A stretch of 64,000 nucleotides of DNA, from assembly GCA_011009095.1 (NCBI GenBank), contig VTPC01089972.1, positions 305,848 through 369,847 on the forward strand. The letters are read 5' to 3'. Every line of letters begins with the position of its first letter. Position 1 is the stretch's first letter. Positions 21,490 through 32,890 of the stretch are shown here, in pieces. The translations under genes were made by a program, and so were the position numbers. The notes beneath the pieces were generated by a model. It saw only the letters and a list, made by a program, of their open reading frames with translations, made no database searches and was not told where the DNA came from. Origin of the DNA: Ignelater luminosus. Lineage: Eukaryota > Arthropoda > Insecta > Coleoptera > Elateridae.

Positions 21490-22640
21490 CATATTACATT
21501 AAGGTGTGGGTTGTCTATCTCTTCAGTCTTAAATCATTTCTTCGGTTTTGTTCTGCACCAATTTCTCTATCTTCTAGTTCGCTCTGCTTCTGATGTGTTA
21601 TCTTTACTCGCTTTACCATCCCAGCGTTATACTTGCTCTTTCTTCTTTTTGGCTTACACCGTCTGTTCATTCTGTTGGTCATAAAGTTTTCCCTAATAAG
21701 TAGATGGATGGGGACCACCCCTGAGCTACTACCTGTATTGATTTTTTTGAGTCTGTCTTGTAGACACATGTGCACCTTATGTGTCATTTCTAGAATCTCC
21801 TGGTATTTTTTTATTTTAATTATATTGCATCATATGATAGAAGAAAATGCGCCACTTCTTATAAAGTTTCCCTATTTAATTGTTCAAATCTCATATGTAA
21901 GGCATAATCGCTGTTTTACCCTCTGCTTTTTTTGTTACTGCCAAAATGTGCCTCCTGAATGTACATCCAATATAATTCCAAAGTACTTAAAGCTTTTCTT
22001 GATATTCTTAAGTATCATCAGCTGATGATATTAACCCCATATATCGATATGTTTTTAGCCTGCAACTTCTTAATAATTAAAACCTATCCTGCCGTATTAA
22101 AAGCACTTTTTACCTTCAGGGCTATTTTGGCACATCATTTACTTGAACATTGTTGTTTCCTCGACTCCTTCAATGGCTTGTAGGATTGATCTGTCGTTCC
22201 TAAATTTAAATTACCTCTCTGAGAGGCTTATTCCGCTTTCCAGTTCGTTCTGTACTCTAAGGCTTTTAAAATTGACTAAGTTCTTTATATCATTGAGTCC
22301 AAGCGTACTAAGCGCGGAAAAAATTGCGTCGATTGAAGAGAGCTCTATTGGAGTCACCCGTGGATGGTGGAAATAACTTCTGCCGTCATACCGTCTGAAC
22401 CTGGAGCTTTTCCATTGTTTAATTTTCTTGTAACATTTAGTACTTCTAACCAATTTCTATCTAGTAATGCTGATGCTCCCTTTTGCTCAGCCAAAGCTCG
22501 CAAATTTCTATTAAAGCGAGTACTATGCAGAAATCGGCTTGTTTCTTTTGGATCTTTTATAAAGTATGTAACTGTAGCTTCACTAAATATGGTACAGCTG
22601 GCTTCAGAATTCATTTCCATTATAATTTCTTACTGATACT
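21490..22640 (-). pseudogene. R1-like LINE reverse transcriptase with internal deletion
   Basis: Minus-strand order: RALAEQKGASALLDRNWLEV and TRKLNNGKAPGSDGMTAEVI (about 22510-22390, the KLKNGKAPGPDGI motif), FKFRNDRSILQAIEGVEETT (about 22200-22140, the QFGFRKGRST motif), then FKYFGIILDV (about 22000, the KYLGV.LD motif after the catalytic palm) and VVPIHLLIRENFMTNRMNRR (about 21720-21660, the GIPPI.LLI.ER motif at the C-terminus). The catalytic AFN/D and YADD boxes are missing, so the palm is deleted or unreadable. The hydrophobic 130-aa frame on the + strand (21633-22025) is an antisense shadow. Confidence 0.75.
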
Positions 22641-22761
22641 TTGCCTGGATACTTAGTATTCTTTTTCCTTCAACCATTACAAGTGGATGGTATATTTAGA
22701 AAAACTTTCTTGACCACTTTGTGACTCACTATCTCCTGCTGGCAGGTCATCAGCTGATGTA

Positions 22762-23608
22762 TAAGGTGTGTACGAAAAGTATCCAATTTTCTGCTTTAGT
22801 AAGAGAAAGATCTAATTCTGGTAAATGACGATGATGTTCTCTCCAAAGTACTCCCCTTTAGAAATCACAACTTTCTTCTATAGATTCTCCCACTTTCTCG
22901 AAAACACTCCGCGTATAACTAACAACTGCTTCGTCGCATTCCTTTTTATTTTCTCCATGTCGTCGGATCTTTTTTCTTTAAGGGTATTTTGCAAGTTGAG
23001 GAACAAGCAGAAGTTGCAGGGAGTCAATTTAAAGCTATATGGGGGCTGACAAAGCTGTACACTGCCATGTTTCACAAGAAATTGCTGGATAAAATGCGAA
23101 GAATGGGCAGGAACGTTGTCGTAAGGAAGCATCCAGTAGGCACTTTTTTATAGCTATGGCCGTTTACTTCTCACTGCGTTACGTAATCGTTTTAAAACTT
23201 CTTGGTACAGTCAAACGACGATTTTGATGAATTAAAACACGCACTCGTTCAACATTTTTAGGAGTTTTTGCCGTTGCGGACCTGCTACAACTAGGGTCGC
23301 TTTCAACTGATGTACGACCATCTTTAAATTATCTAATCCACTTTCTAATCTGCGTGTCACTCATAGATTCATCGCAGTACAGTTTGCAAATCATATGAAT
23401 TGTTTCTGATATGAATTTTTTAGACGCGTTCAGTCAGCGTGAAATGCAGCGCGTACGAAGTTTGACGTTTACTCAACTGCGTACCATTGTCGACTGAAGA
23501 TTTGCATCTGGCACGGGCGTTCATAAAGGTCTTTGTTTTGTGCTCGACAATAGCACACGTCAGTATACAGTTAGAACACAAGATCGAATACTTTTCGGAC
23601 AGACCTCG
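22762..23608 (-). mobile_element. Second mariner, internally deleted, with TIRs
   Basis: The ends are inverted repeats: left TAAGGTGTGTACGAAAAGTA, right-end reverse complement CGAGGTCTGTCCGAAAAGTA, both continuing TNC. TA flanks at 22760-22761 and 23609-23610. At 847 bp it is about 450 bp shorter than a complete mariner. Its TIRs differ from those of the 1805-3050 mariner, so it belongs to another subfamily. It lies next to, possibly within, the R1-like LINE. Confidence 0.85.
22862..23400 (-). pseudogene. Mariner transposase with deleted middle
   Basis: The N-terminal DNA-binding part is readable from about 23385: DESMSDTQIRKWIR, FKDGRTSVESDPS, AKTPKNVERVRVLIHQNRRLTV (about 23340-23210). The reading then jumps within about 80 bp to DNVPAHSSHFIQQFLVKHG (about 23120), removing the second HTH and the first catalytic Asp. 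The second Asp (DNVPAH) is present. The third motif, normally SPDLAPCDF, reads SFKLTPCNF, so the catalytic Asp is lost. LKEKRSDDMEKIKRNATKQL and the C-terminus follow to about 22880. Confidence 0.88.
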
Positions 23609-23610
23609 TA

Positions 23611-26600
23611 TTTTTGATTTTGAAGAATGGAATGTTCCCTGGCTACACTTGACAAGCATTGCTTGACTATTCTGATTAGATTGCTATGAATGATACGAAT
23701 ATCCGGAAATGTAGGATATACGTTACGGCCATTTTCATCAAAATCCGGTTAATGTTGGAAATTATAGATTATTTCACAATATTTGGTCTGTGCATAGTTG
23801 ATTTTGTTTAGGTACGTTTATTTAATATTGTATTACTAGCTTTTTTATAAGAATTTATTAATATTTTGCCAAAGTTATAAACACGCTTTTATAGTACATT
23901 GCTATTAGTTGCAATAAAAAAAACTCTTTTTACAGTAAATACCAATAACATAAAATCACAAACTTTCTAAAAGGTTAAAACACTAATTCTTCAGCTTTAT
24001 AAAATCATTTTTATACTACTACGAACATCAACTACCAAACAACCATCTAAGATAGCAGTTTTCTTTTTTTATTAGTCTGGAATTTGCTAAAATTGGTTTT
24101 TCTTCTTGCATAGTACCATAAAAGCAAAGAAAACACGCATTTATATAATAGGCAATGCATTTTATTTTTTATCTCTAACTTTTTCTAAAGAGATGCGTGT
24201 AAACAACATCAAACTTCCCTCCTTTTACTTGAAATATGTAACAGCTCGTGAAGTTCCTATCTTTTAAAAAATATTTACTTTTTGTCTGTTTGTAGGATTT
24301 TCAGTTAGATGCTCGAAGCGAAATTTTTTTGACATTTTTTATAGTCTATAAATAGATAATTTAATTTTAGACACTACCGTATACCATCCATAAGAAAGTG
24401 AAATTCCCTTACGTTTCATTCCATAAACCGCTTGCTCTTGCTATAAAGACGGTTTATGTTTTGTCTATTACTTTCTTTGTTCGCTGCTGAGCATTATTTA
24501 TTGTTACTTTCTTGCTTCTACATGTAATTTAGTATAATAGTAGTTACATTAAGTTACTTTTCTAGAATATATATATGCATTGCTTTCAGGAATTAATTAC
24601 TTTAATGTGAGAGTATTATAGTTTATTTTAATGATGTAAAGTAAACTATTATTTCTTAATTTGAATTCTAGTTTTCTGCTTGTTTAAATGTTGAGTTTTG
24701 TACGAAGGGGTGTTAAAATAACGTTTAAGAAACAACAGATGGATTGCGGGTAATTTTCTTTTCAAGTGGAGACATTTGTTTTGTAACGACACTGACGATT
24801 TAATTGGAGCTGCTTCGGTACCTGCAACAAAATAATTTGGAAGAGGGAAAGAAAAGAAATCCAACCTTTTTCAATTTATTTATTTTAAAATCTTGTAGAT
24901 TTAGCATTGTAATGAAGATATTCGTATTATAATGTAGACAAAGGTGGGAATTTTTAACTTTCAATTTCAAATTAAATTTTCGGATTGTTTTTCAAGAAAT
25001 TTTTATATTTTAGTGAGCAAACTATGTTCAACTTGAAGGAAATTCCAGCTAAATTTGTATTAGTAAAACTTTTCTCAAGATTCTTTCAAACCAAATAGTA
25101 TTATTTGTAGATATAATTCTTTGATTTCAAGCTTAAATCTCGTCTAGCATGAAACTACCAAAAAGTTAGTCTATCTAATTCAACTTAATTTATAGTTATC
25201 CGGATGTTCTTTGAAGTTAGTTCTTGCAATATTAGATTACTTTTCCAAACACTTTTTCTTTTCTTATTGTGGTGGTATTAAGAGACCTGTTGCAATGTAC
25301 GATAACAAACATGCTTTTTCTCTCTCCCTCAATAATTTAAAATGATTGAGTTTTAGAATATGTACTACACGACATTTATTGTTTGTCATTGATTTTAGCA
25401 TTTAACAATAAAATAAATTCCTGTTCTAGATTATTATGTTAAGCAACATCTTCTCGCTTTGCATGCAAATGGAAACTTCGTGTAGCTAAACAAACATTGT
25501 ACTATTTACTTTAATACAGTTTCATTCTGCTCTATTGTATGTAGTTAATTTCTAAAACTTTCTAAATTTTGGATGGTGTGTCGGATTTTGATTGCGCATG
25601 TCGTTGGTAAAATAACAAATCAATACTTAAAATATTGTATTTTATATTATATATAAAAGTTTTGTTCCAGTTTATGTTTGTTATCTGGTATAACCCGAAG
25701 CATAATAATTTAACTTAACGGCATTAACTTTTATTGCATAAATTTCCTAACCAACCTACCCGCTTACCCTTCTTCCCTACCACACACTGTAAAACAATAA
25801 CTACATACGACATTATTTCGTTTCTCTAACGTTTTTTAAAATAAGGGAACGAGAACGAGAAACGACGATAAATCGATGTCAGCAATTTATGCAGAATTCT
25901 TGTTTCATTTGAATTATCTACATGAACGCAAAACAGAACAATTAAAACGATAGAAGCTACGTCAGTAGATGATTTATATAACAAAAGAATAGGTAATTAA
26001 TATTTCGAGCGCGCTGGGTTCACATTGCGCTATGATAAACAGTGACGGCTCGGTAAACTTCTAAATATTGCTATTTGGTTTGGTTTTAAATAAAAATGCA
26101 AGAGTTAGGTATTAAAATATATTCCCATTTTTTCACCATCAAGAGCGTGTGGGTGCGCGCACTCTTAATATTTTTTATGTCAGCTAATATTGATGGAGGA
26201 ATTATGTCTGAGGAATTTCTCCCTACATACAAAACTTATGTCGGGTTTGACATACTAAAAGAAAGATGCGAAGCTCTCTTTATTACATCCATTAAACTTG
26301 TTAGGAATTGACCAAGATTTTCTTTTTTTTACTTAAAATATCAGTACATACAGGTCAATAAGTAGAGTTACTTATTCTAATTATCTGTTTATTAAGTTTA
26401 TTTAAATTAAGTGATTTGTAAATATACAAGGGAATATGAAATGAATCAAAGTGAATATCTTGCTAAATGAACAGAGTTTAAGTTAAACATTTGATAGAAA
26501 ACCCGAAATTAACAGGAATTCAATAAAACAAATAAATTATAGGTTAGAGTAGTAAAGCAGTGATGAACTGTAAATGTCGCAGCTGGCACGGACGTGGGAC
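23611..26600. other. AT-rich sequence without recognisable genes
   Basis: About 3 kb with no identifiable domain or array. A 71-aa frame on each strand (24649-24864 -, 26096-26311 +) has no motif. The AT content and lack of codon structure fit old intergenic or intronic sequence. Confidence 0.5.
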
Positions 26601-26869
26601 CGTAATTAAAACCGAGTAAAACATTACAGAATAAACGTGAACGAGTAATTTAAATAAAATAAGAGATAGATCGTTAGATGATTTTGTAAAAAGAAGAAGA
26701 AAGTAGGAAAAGGGTGAAGATAATCCATAGGAAGCAGAAAGCTCTGAATTTTAAGGAGAACAAGCAGTTCAAGAAATAAAAGGGGAATGCCTAGGAAAGG
26801 AATATTTAAAGAAGATATTAGACGCAGTTCAAGAACTAAGAAGGCAAACAATGCAAAAATCATTCACTG

Positions 26870-27240
26870 CGTATTTTTCATTCTGTCTTAGGATTTTTAG
26901 AGTTTTATAAAAAAAGTTTCTGGTTACCTTTACTGCCTTTTTCTAGCTTTTTTCCAAAATCTTTCTATGATTTTTTTTGCCCCTTCTACCATTTCTTTTA
27001 GTAACGTTTTACGTTATGTTTTCTTCTGCTTCGTTTGTTTTTTGCCACATTCTTTTCTTCAATTTTACTTCTTGTTTTTTTAGTCCACCATGTTCTTTGT
27101 TTTATGGGATTTATTGTGTTACATGTTCCATTATACTTTCTTTGCAGCTTTTCTGATTATTTCTATGAATATACTTTACAGCTGTTCTCCGCGTCGGACT
27201 ATACGAAAAAGGTCCACCGATAATAGTTAGTAAAACATAA
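26870..27240 (-). pseudogene. LINE linker between endonuclease and RT
   Basis: The minus strand reads RTWWTKKTRSKIEEKN (about 27100), then a K/R-rich stretch, KDFGKKLEKGSKGNQKLFL (about 26960-26905) and NSKNPKTE. This corresponds to the PWWNEE...EEFGEKLEENFKGNQKLFY segment that joins endonuclease to RT in several arthropod LINEs. The RT that should follow at lower coordinates is not readable. The + strand at 26640-26860 carries a separate E/K-rich stretch (GKEYLKKILDAVQELRRQ) that could be an ORF1 coiled coil of another copy. Confidence 0.6.
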
Positions 27241-29270
27241 GAGCATTGACACTTATTAAATGTAGGAACAATACTACAGGTTGTTAGTATTAAAAATTTT
27301 TATAGCTTTATTGCTCTTAGGCAACCACATGAGGCAAGGACCCACCGAGAAATTTCTTTGCTTCCTTTTTAAGAAAATTTCCGCTATTACCGCCGAAGGC
27401 GACAATGCCTATAAAGATAATATTTTGTTGAAATGAGACATAGTTTGATTCTTATCCTTATAACAGTAAAGAAGAGTTAAGGTGGGAAAAACAAACCACG
27501 AAGTTGACTGCTATATGTGGCTTTAGTAGGAAAGCAGGTCGTGACTCTTGAATTATCTTAAGAAAAGTAAAAGTAAAAGAGCGCAAAGTGCATCATATCA
27601 TGCAATTTCTGCAGGATCATGTGACAAACTTCCAAGCTGAAGAGTGAGTGTGAGCGGCGCCGCTCGACGTGTAAAAGCTAATATTCAATTTTGAACGCAT
27701 CAATGTTTATGGGAAAAAGTTCTGCATTTTCAAAATTCATAATAAAGGCTGAATATGAGTACGAAAAACGAGTATTACCATTACAATAAATGAGAATACG
27801 GTTCAAGGGTGTTACCGCCGAAGGCGGCGTTGTTGAAGAAAATTAAGCGCGATGGTAGGCTCTACAGATAGATGACCTGAAGTGGAAATGCAGAACGTGA
27901 CCCTACATCAACGGTGGTCGATGACTAAAGAAGTTGAAAAATAGTAGAAAGCAAAACATGAAGTCGCGAAGCGATTAAAGAGCTCGAATAATTTTATTAT
28001 TTTTAGGACTGTGTAAGGCGACTTTTATTCTTACGACAGACAAAAAATTTAAGATGGCGGTGTTGTTGTAGAAAAAGAAGCACAATGGTAGGGCGGCTTC
28101 AAGCCTAAGCGCAATTTTGAATCCACGATAGCTTACCTTAGAAAGTCGACAAGTAAAACCATGAGAAGCACGAACGGCGTTCGGATCACAGTAATCTCAA
28201 AATATGGATAAGCTTGAAATAAATAAAGTTTATGGGAGCAAGTTTTATATTAACTTCAGAGCGAGTTCAAGATGTTATCGTCGAAGGCGGTGCTGCGCTG
28301 TAGAAAAAAGTGAAGCACGAATCAGGCCGCCTTAAGTAAAAGATTCTAGATTACTTAAGAAGGTTAAAAGTAAAACAAACAAAAATAACATAACGCCACG
28401 CAGGAGTTTTGTGAACAGCGCTATATGGCAGAGAAAAAGCGCTCCCTGAAAACACATTGCGCTCAAACGGACATCTTACAGTTACAAGTTAATTATTGTA
28501 GGCTATAAGACAAATGAATAAGGTGAATTCAAGGCGCAACTACCAAAAAAAGCGATTGTATTTTAACGATTACTCACCTTAAGAAGGTTAGAAAGTAAAA
28601 AGAAATAAAGCACGATGTAGAAATTTTGTGGATTATTAAGCCACAAAGCTGCAAAGAGAACCCATTGAAGTCACAGCATGTCCAGAAGGTAATCTTCGAA
28701 TTTGAAATCATTAAAACTTATTCGAACAAGCTTTATATTATCAAGGTTATAGCAAAAGTTGAATATAAACTACGAAACACGACTGTTATTCTTATGATTG
28801 ATAAAAAGGTTGAAGGTGTGTATTGTAAGAAGGATGGCAGACCACCATAAGAAGGTTAAAAGGTAAAACAAAAAGAATTTAGAATTTAAAAAGACGGAGA
28901 AGCACGACGTAGAAGGGTAAATGTGTAATGCTCCCAGGAGATAAGGTTCGAATTTGTTAAACAAGCTTTTGTAACAATTCTTATGTAAGATAAGAAGGTC
29001 CAAGGCAAGTTCAAAGTGATACCGTCAAAAGCGGAGTTGATGGAGTAAGCACGAAGGCAGGCCTTACGTTAAAGCTTGATGCTAGATTAACGATCATTTA
29101 CCTTGAGAAGATTAAAAAGTAAGAGAAAGCAAAGCACGACCTGCGTCAGACTGAACCAGAAAAGTCTACTAAAATTTTATCAAAATATGAATGCACTAAT
29201 ACTTATCAAATGCGATTAGGCTTAAGAAGTTCCTATAGCTCCATTGCTTTTTAGGGCAACGGCCTATGGA
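27240..29270. repeat. Decayed tandem array with CCGCCGAAGGCGG-type hairpin cores
   Basis: Related segments recur in the same order about every 230-500 bp. Each has a short GC palindrome core near TACCGCCGAAGGCGG (27383, 27812, 28050, 28273, 29023, all diverged), then GTTGTTGTAGAAAAAG.AAGCACGA, then CTTACCTTAAGAAGGTTGAAAAGTAAAA, and a TTTATGGGAGCAAGTTTTAT-like segment. The array is bracketed by similar sequence: TATAGCTTTATTGCTCTTAG near 27302 and TATAGCTCCATTGCTTTTTA near 29234. Units are too diverged for a precise count, perhaps six to eight. It may be satellite-like DNA or a transposon with internal repeats. Small frames inside (e.g. 28626-28850) are not supported as genes. Confidence 0.7.
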
Positions 29271-29553
29271 GGAGTTTCTTCTCAACTCTTGTCTTTGATT
29301 TTATTTCATGATTTTATGTCATCATTTTCTGTCTTGTATGTTCTCTCTGCTCTGTTGTGTCTAGTCCTTTTAGTTCTGTTTCTCTTTTTGTTTTTGCCGC
29401 CACAAGATAGTAGTCACTGTTTATCTCAGGGCCTCTTCTTCCTGTCACATCCATAACTGTTTGCCCGATATCTTCTCTGTTTGGTATGTGTATATTGTAT
29501 ATTTATGAATTTCTTTATGTTGTTCGATGTGTTCAGGTTGAACATTTACAAAT

Positions 29554-30060
29554 ATTAGGTAGTCCCATTCAAACAGGGCCACACATTTATTTAAATCTTT
29601 TAAAAACTACAAATGATAAACTCATGATAATTTAGATTTATGTATTATATTGTCCACCGTTGTCGATCACCTTTTATCATTTCTCAGGCATCGTTGAAAC
29701 ACCTCGATATAGGCCACGCCCCAAACCCCCTTGCAAAGCCGCATCAATCCTATTTTTGAGGACATCACAGTTGGCATATCGAGTACCACTTAGACCAATT
29801 TTCAGGATGCAAAAACAGTTGAAATCACATGGCTGTAAGTCTGGCGAATATGGTGGCTGAGTCCACGTCGCGATTAGGTTTTGATCAAGCCACTCACGCA
29901 CCACATTGGCAATGTGTGGACATGGGCTACTTGACGTTGCTTGCCGCCATCCAATTTGGAATATTACGAGCCAGAAAGTCTCGGTACACCTCGCCGGTCA
30001 CAGTCAACTCATCTTCATCGGCTCTTTCCAAAATTCCATTTCATCTCAGTTGATAACATT
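29554..30060 (-). pseudogene. Tc1/mariner-superfamily transposase 3' part
   Basis: Minus-strand motifs are HIANVVREWLDQNL (about 29915), TQPPYSPDLQPCDFNCF (about 29860, the SPDL.PCDF motif carrying the third catalytic residue region), LKNRIDAALQ (about 29745) and a short C-terminus ending near 29677. Just before HIANVV the expected QQDNA.PH reads QATSSSPCPH, so the second catalytic Asp is gone. The DNA end downstream is a TTAGGTAGTCCCATTC... sequence at 29556, resembling a TIR. The N-terminal half of the gene is absent. Confidence 0.7.
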
Positions 30061-30199
30061 CTCTTGGAGAAAGATCAAAGAAATAGACAACGACCACTAA
30101 CCGTTCTTTCCATGTGTATAATTTCTTTGCTTTTTGTGTATTAGGTAGTCCACACCTGCTACTTCCTATTCTCGTTGTTTTACTTCTCTACAAATTAAT

Positions 30200-30560
30200 G
30201 TGTCCAACGTCTAGTTCTACAAGTTCTTGCCCTTTTTTCTTTGTTTCAGTAATGCCCAGTTTAACTAATTCTGCATCTTCGACTTCTTCTCTTAATTCAC
30301 TTTCTTTTCCATTTAGAGCTTCCAAATAGTTTCTTTTCTTTTACCATTATCTCTTTTGCTTTTCTCTTGCCGCACCTCTTCATTTGCTGCTTTATTGTAT
30401 TCTTCTACTGTTACTGGTTCCCATTGTTTGAATTATGTCCTCGTTGTTCTTTAGTTTTTTTCTATCTTCGTTTGCAGTTATTTATATGTTTCTCTGTATT
30501 TTTCTTTCTTTCTCTGTTAAATAATTACTAATATAAACCTTAACTTGTTCTAACTTTCAC
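30200..30560 (-). pseudogene. Probable LINE linker fragment, lysine-rich
   Basis: The minus strand reads EPVTVEEYNKAANEEVRQEK (about 30420-30361), then, with one frameshift, AKEIMVKEKKLFGSSKWKRK. This resembles the EEYKRARNEVKRLVREAKE...FG segment between endonuclease and RT of LINEs. No diagnostic RT motif follows. Support is compositional and pattern-based only. Confidence 0.38.
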
Positions 30561-30599
30561 AACTTATGTTTATTTTTCATGATTTTTAGCTCCTTTTAA

Positions 30600-31750
30600 A
30601 AATTGATTTATTTTAAGATCATTGCATATACAATTATACTTTTTTATTACAGTTTTTAGCAGTAGCCGCTATAAGCGCTAACACAAAATAATACGATGCG
30701 TATGCGCACTAACTGATGTGCTTACATCCTTGATAAATCCAGACAGATTCTGCCAAGTCCCAATAAAATTGTGTAAATCCTCCAAAACTGTTAAAATCTT
30801 TTGCAAATCTACAAAGGTGTACACCATCAATCCCCAGCTGCTGTACCAAAAAAAAAATCGGAACGAAGAACCAAAAAGGGAACACCACGGCAAGCTGGGC
30901 AAAATAGAAGACAACCCGGAAAAGTTAGGTTTACAGAGACGAGAAAAAATAGCATAAACTAGAAAACAACGAGAGAAAAAGATAGACAAAGCCATGGGCC
31001 TTCAGCGACCGAAAAACTGGCGTACAATAACAACGCCACCTTGAAAAATAAAACGGAGAGCCTTTAGAATACCTAATCAATATATTTCCTAACAGTAACA
31101 TTTTCTAAATTTTATTTACATTATAGATACGGTAGAAGGAAATCCTGACTACAAGAAAATAATTAAAGTTTCTTTTTCTTTTCATTTAAACCGACTTTTT
31201 TCTTTACTCCATATAAGTAGGTTCGGAAATTCTGCGCAAGAGAGCCAAGTTGCATTGAAGTTGCACGAAATCATCTGACAGTAAACTTTATAAAAGTAGC
31301 AGCAACAATACCATAATGCCATAATTGCGAAGAACACTCAGCGAATTATCACAGCTGCAAGGTTGCAAACGAGCTCAAAAAAATTTACATCCAAATTGCG
31401 TCATAGAGTTAAAGGAACTAGTGAAGGTCAAACATCAGCAAAAAGGTAAGAAAAAAGCTTACTCTCATTCAAATGATACAATCAATGCAAAACTTACTAA
31501 TTATGGATAAAGGCCACATAAGAATAGTTCAAAAATCCAAAAACTAAAAATATTCTTCGAAACAACAAAATATCAATGTACACATGACTTACCAGTCTCC
31601 AAGTAACCAGGCTAGAGGCTTAAAAGCTGTTTTAATTAAAAGCTGAGGACAGAAAGAGATATTGCAGTTTATTTGCCACCCAAGGCGGATGACCGTTTTA
31701 GATCCGTTTCAGGAGTCTTTTCGGCCAAAGTTGGTTGGATGTGATGGAAT
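30600..31750. other. Unassigned sequence
   Basis: Open frames at 30678-30995 (- strand, 105 aa) and 30718-30957 (+ strand, 79 aa) overlap. The + frame is K/E-rich and its antisense is F/L/S-rich, the pattern left by decayed retroelement coding sequence, but no family motif could be named. A 61-aa frame at 31325-31510 is also unassigned. Confidence 0.35.
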
Positions 31751-32890
31751 TTACGACGGAGATACCATTTAAAAGTTCACTTCAATTGACAGCAGAACCA
31801 TGTGGATGGGTAGTAGTGGTAGTAAGCAGCTGTTGATGGAGCAATGATAATGTATCAGGAACGTAGTGTGGGGATGGTACTGCCCTCGGAGGTTATCGAT
31901 AAAGCAAGTATATCTGCTGCTTTGGATTACACATGTTGTCAACCTGTATGGTTGCACCCAGATGTTCTTTGGTGTGAAGGCCGGTATGTTGAGGTCCGTG
32001 ACACATATAAATTGGCTGACAATGATACAGACGATAAAAACGCCCGGAAAAGAAAAAGCTTTACTTCCCAGAATTGTGTAACTATTGTTGGTTGGGGCGT
32101 ACAAATGGCTTTCAGGACCACAGTTCCAGATGCGCGCTGTGAAGGTGAAGCTCGGTGACGGCCGGTAGGAACCAATTATGGCAGTGGCAATCTAGGAACT
32201 TGGGAGCTGAAAAGCTACTAACGCCACGACCCAGGACGCGTTCGGTAAGCGGACACCAAGAATAGCAAGCATCATACAATCGCACCAACAGTGGCGATAG
32301 CGCAGCAGAATAGGGCCTGTTGGATTGAAAATCCTACGTCATCAAACGTAGGGCAACCAGAGTAACAACATGGATGAAATCGTCAACTGGTGACTTTAAA
32401 CAACAGTCGGCCGGGCGACCGCAGCGTGAACCAGGAAAATAAGAACACGAGAACTACTACCAACGTGTGAACTGACCGGACGCATTAGAAGATCAAGAAT
32501 GAGCACCATTAAAAAATGTAACCTCCATCCCACCGCGAAACTTACAAAATCCCAGACCTACTGAATTCATTCATAACTTGAAAAATAAAATTTCATCAAC
32601 GCAGAGGAAGACTCTGATTGAAACTCTGGTCATTCATTAACGCAATGAATCCAAACGTCTCGTTACAAACCAAAAAAAATTGTTCAAGAAGCTGCCTGGA
32701 ATAACTCCACAAAGTATCAACGAATACCCAGCAGAGATACCAAATCTTTTTAAATGCCAGAAGAAAATGACACCAATCCGAAGATCCTGCTGAAAAGAAT
32801 ATTCTCAACAACAAAATTCGGAGACTTAAACACGAAATATTAAGACTAAAAAAGGAACCATGATAACGGAAAGCCAAACTACAATGGCAA
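31750..32890 (+). other. GC-richer block, possibly LINE ORF remains
   Basis: This block is visibly GC-richer than both flanks. The + strand has a 104-aa frame (31844-32158, MIMYQERSVGMVLPSEVIDK...) with no known motif. From about 32160 to 32890 one frame stays mostly open and ends in EKNILNNKIRRLKHEILRLKKE. That segment resembles the WKRRIE.KIRRLR.EI..L linker before the RT of a LINE family common in invertebrates. A 7-bp hairpin (CCTACGT/ACGTAGG) is at 32331-32350. The identity of the block is uncertain. Confidence 0.32.

Noticed and set aside
21633..22025. 130-aa hydrophobic open frame on the + strand that could look like a membrane protein
   Set aside because: It lies antisense to a recognisable R1-like LINE; F/L/S-rich frames arise opposite K/E/R-rich coding sequence.
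27240..29270. CRISPR-like or satellite array with regular spacing
   Set aside because: Spacing varies from about 230 to 500 bp and units are diverged throughout, with no short exact repeat and unique spacer pattern; kept only as a decayed tandem repeat.
32285..32352. tRNA-like sequence around TTGGATTGAAAATCC
   Set aside because: No acceptor, D or T arm with GTTCGANTC could be fitted; only an isolated small hairpin is present.
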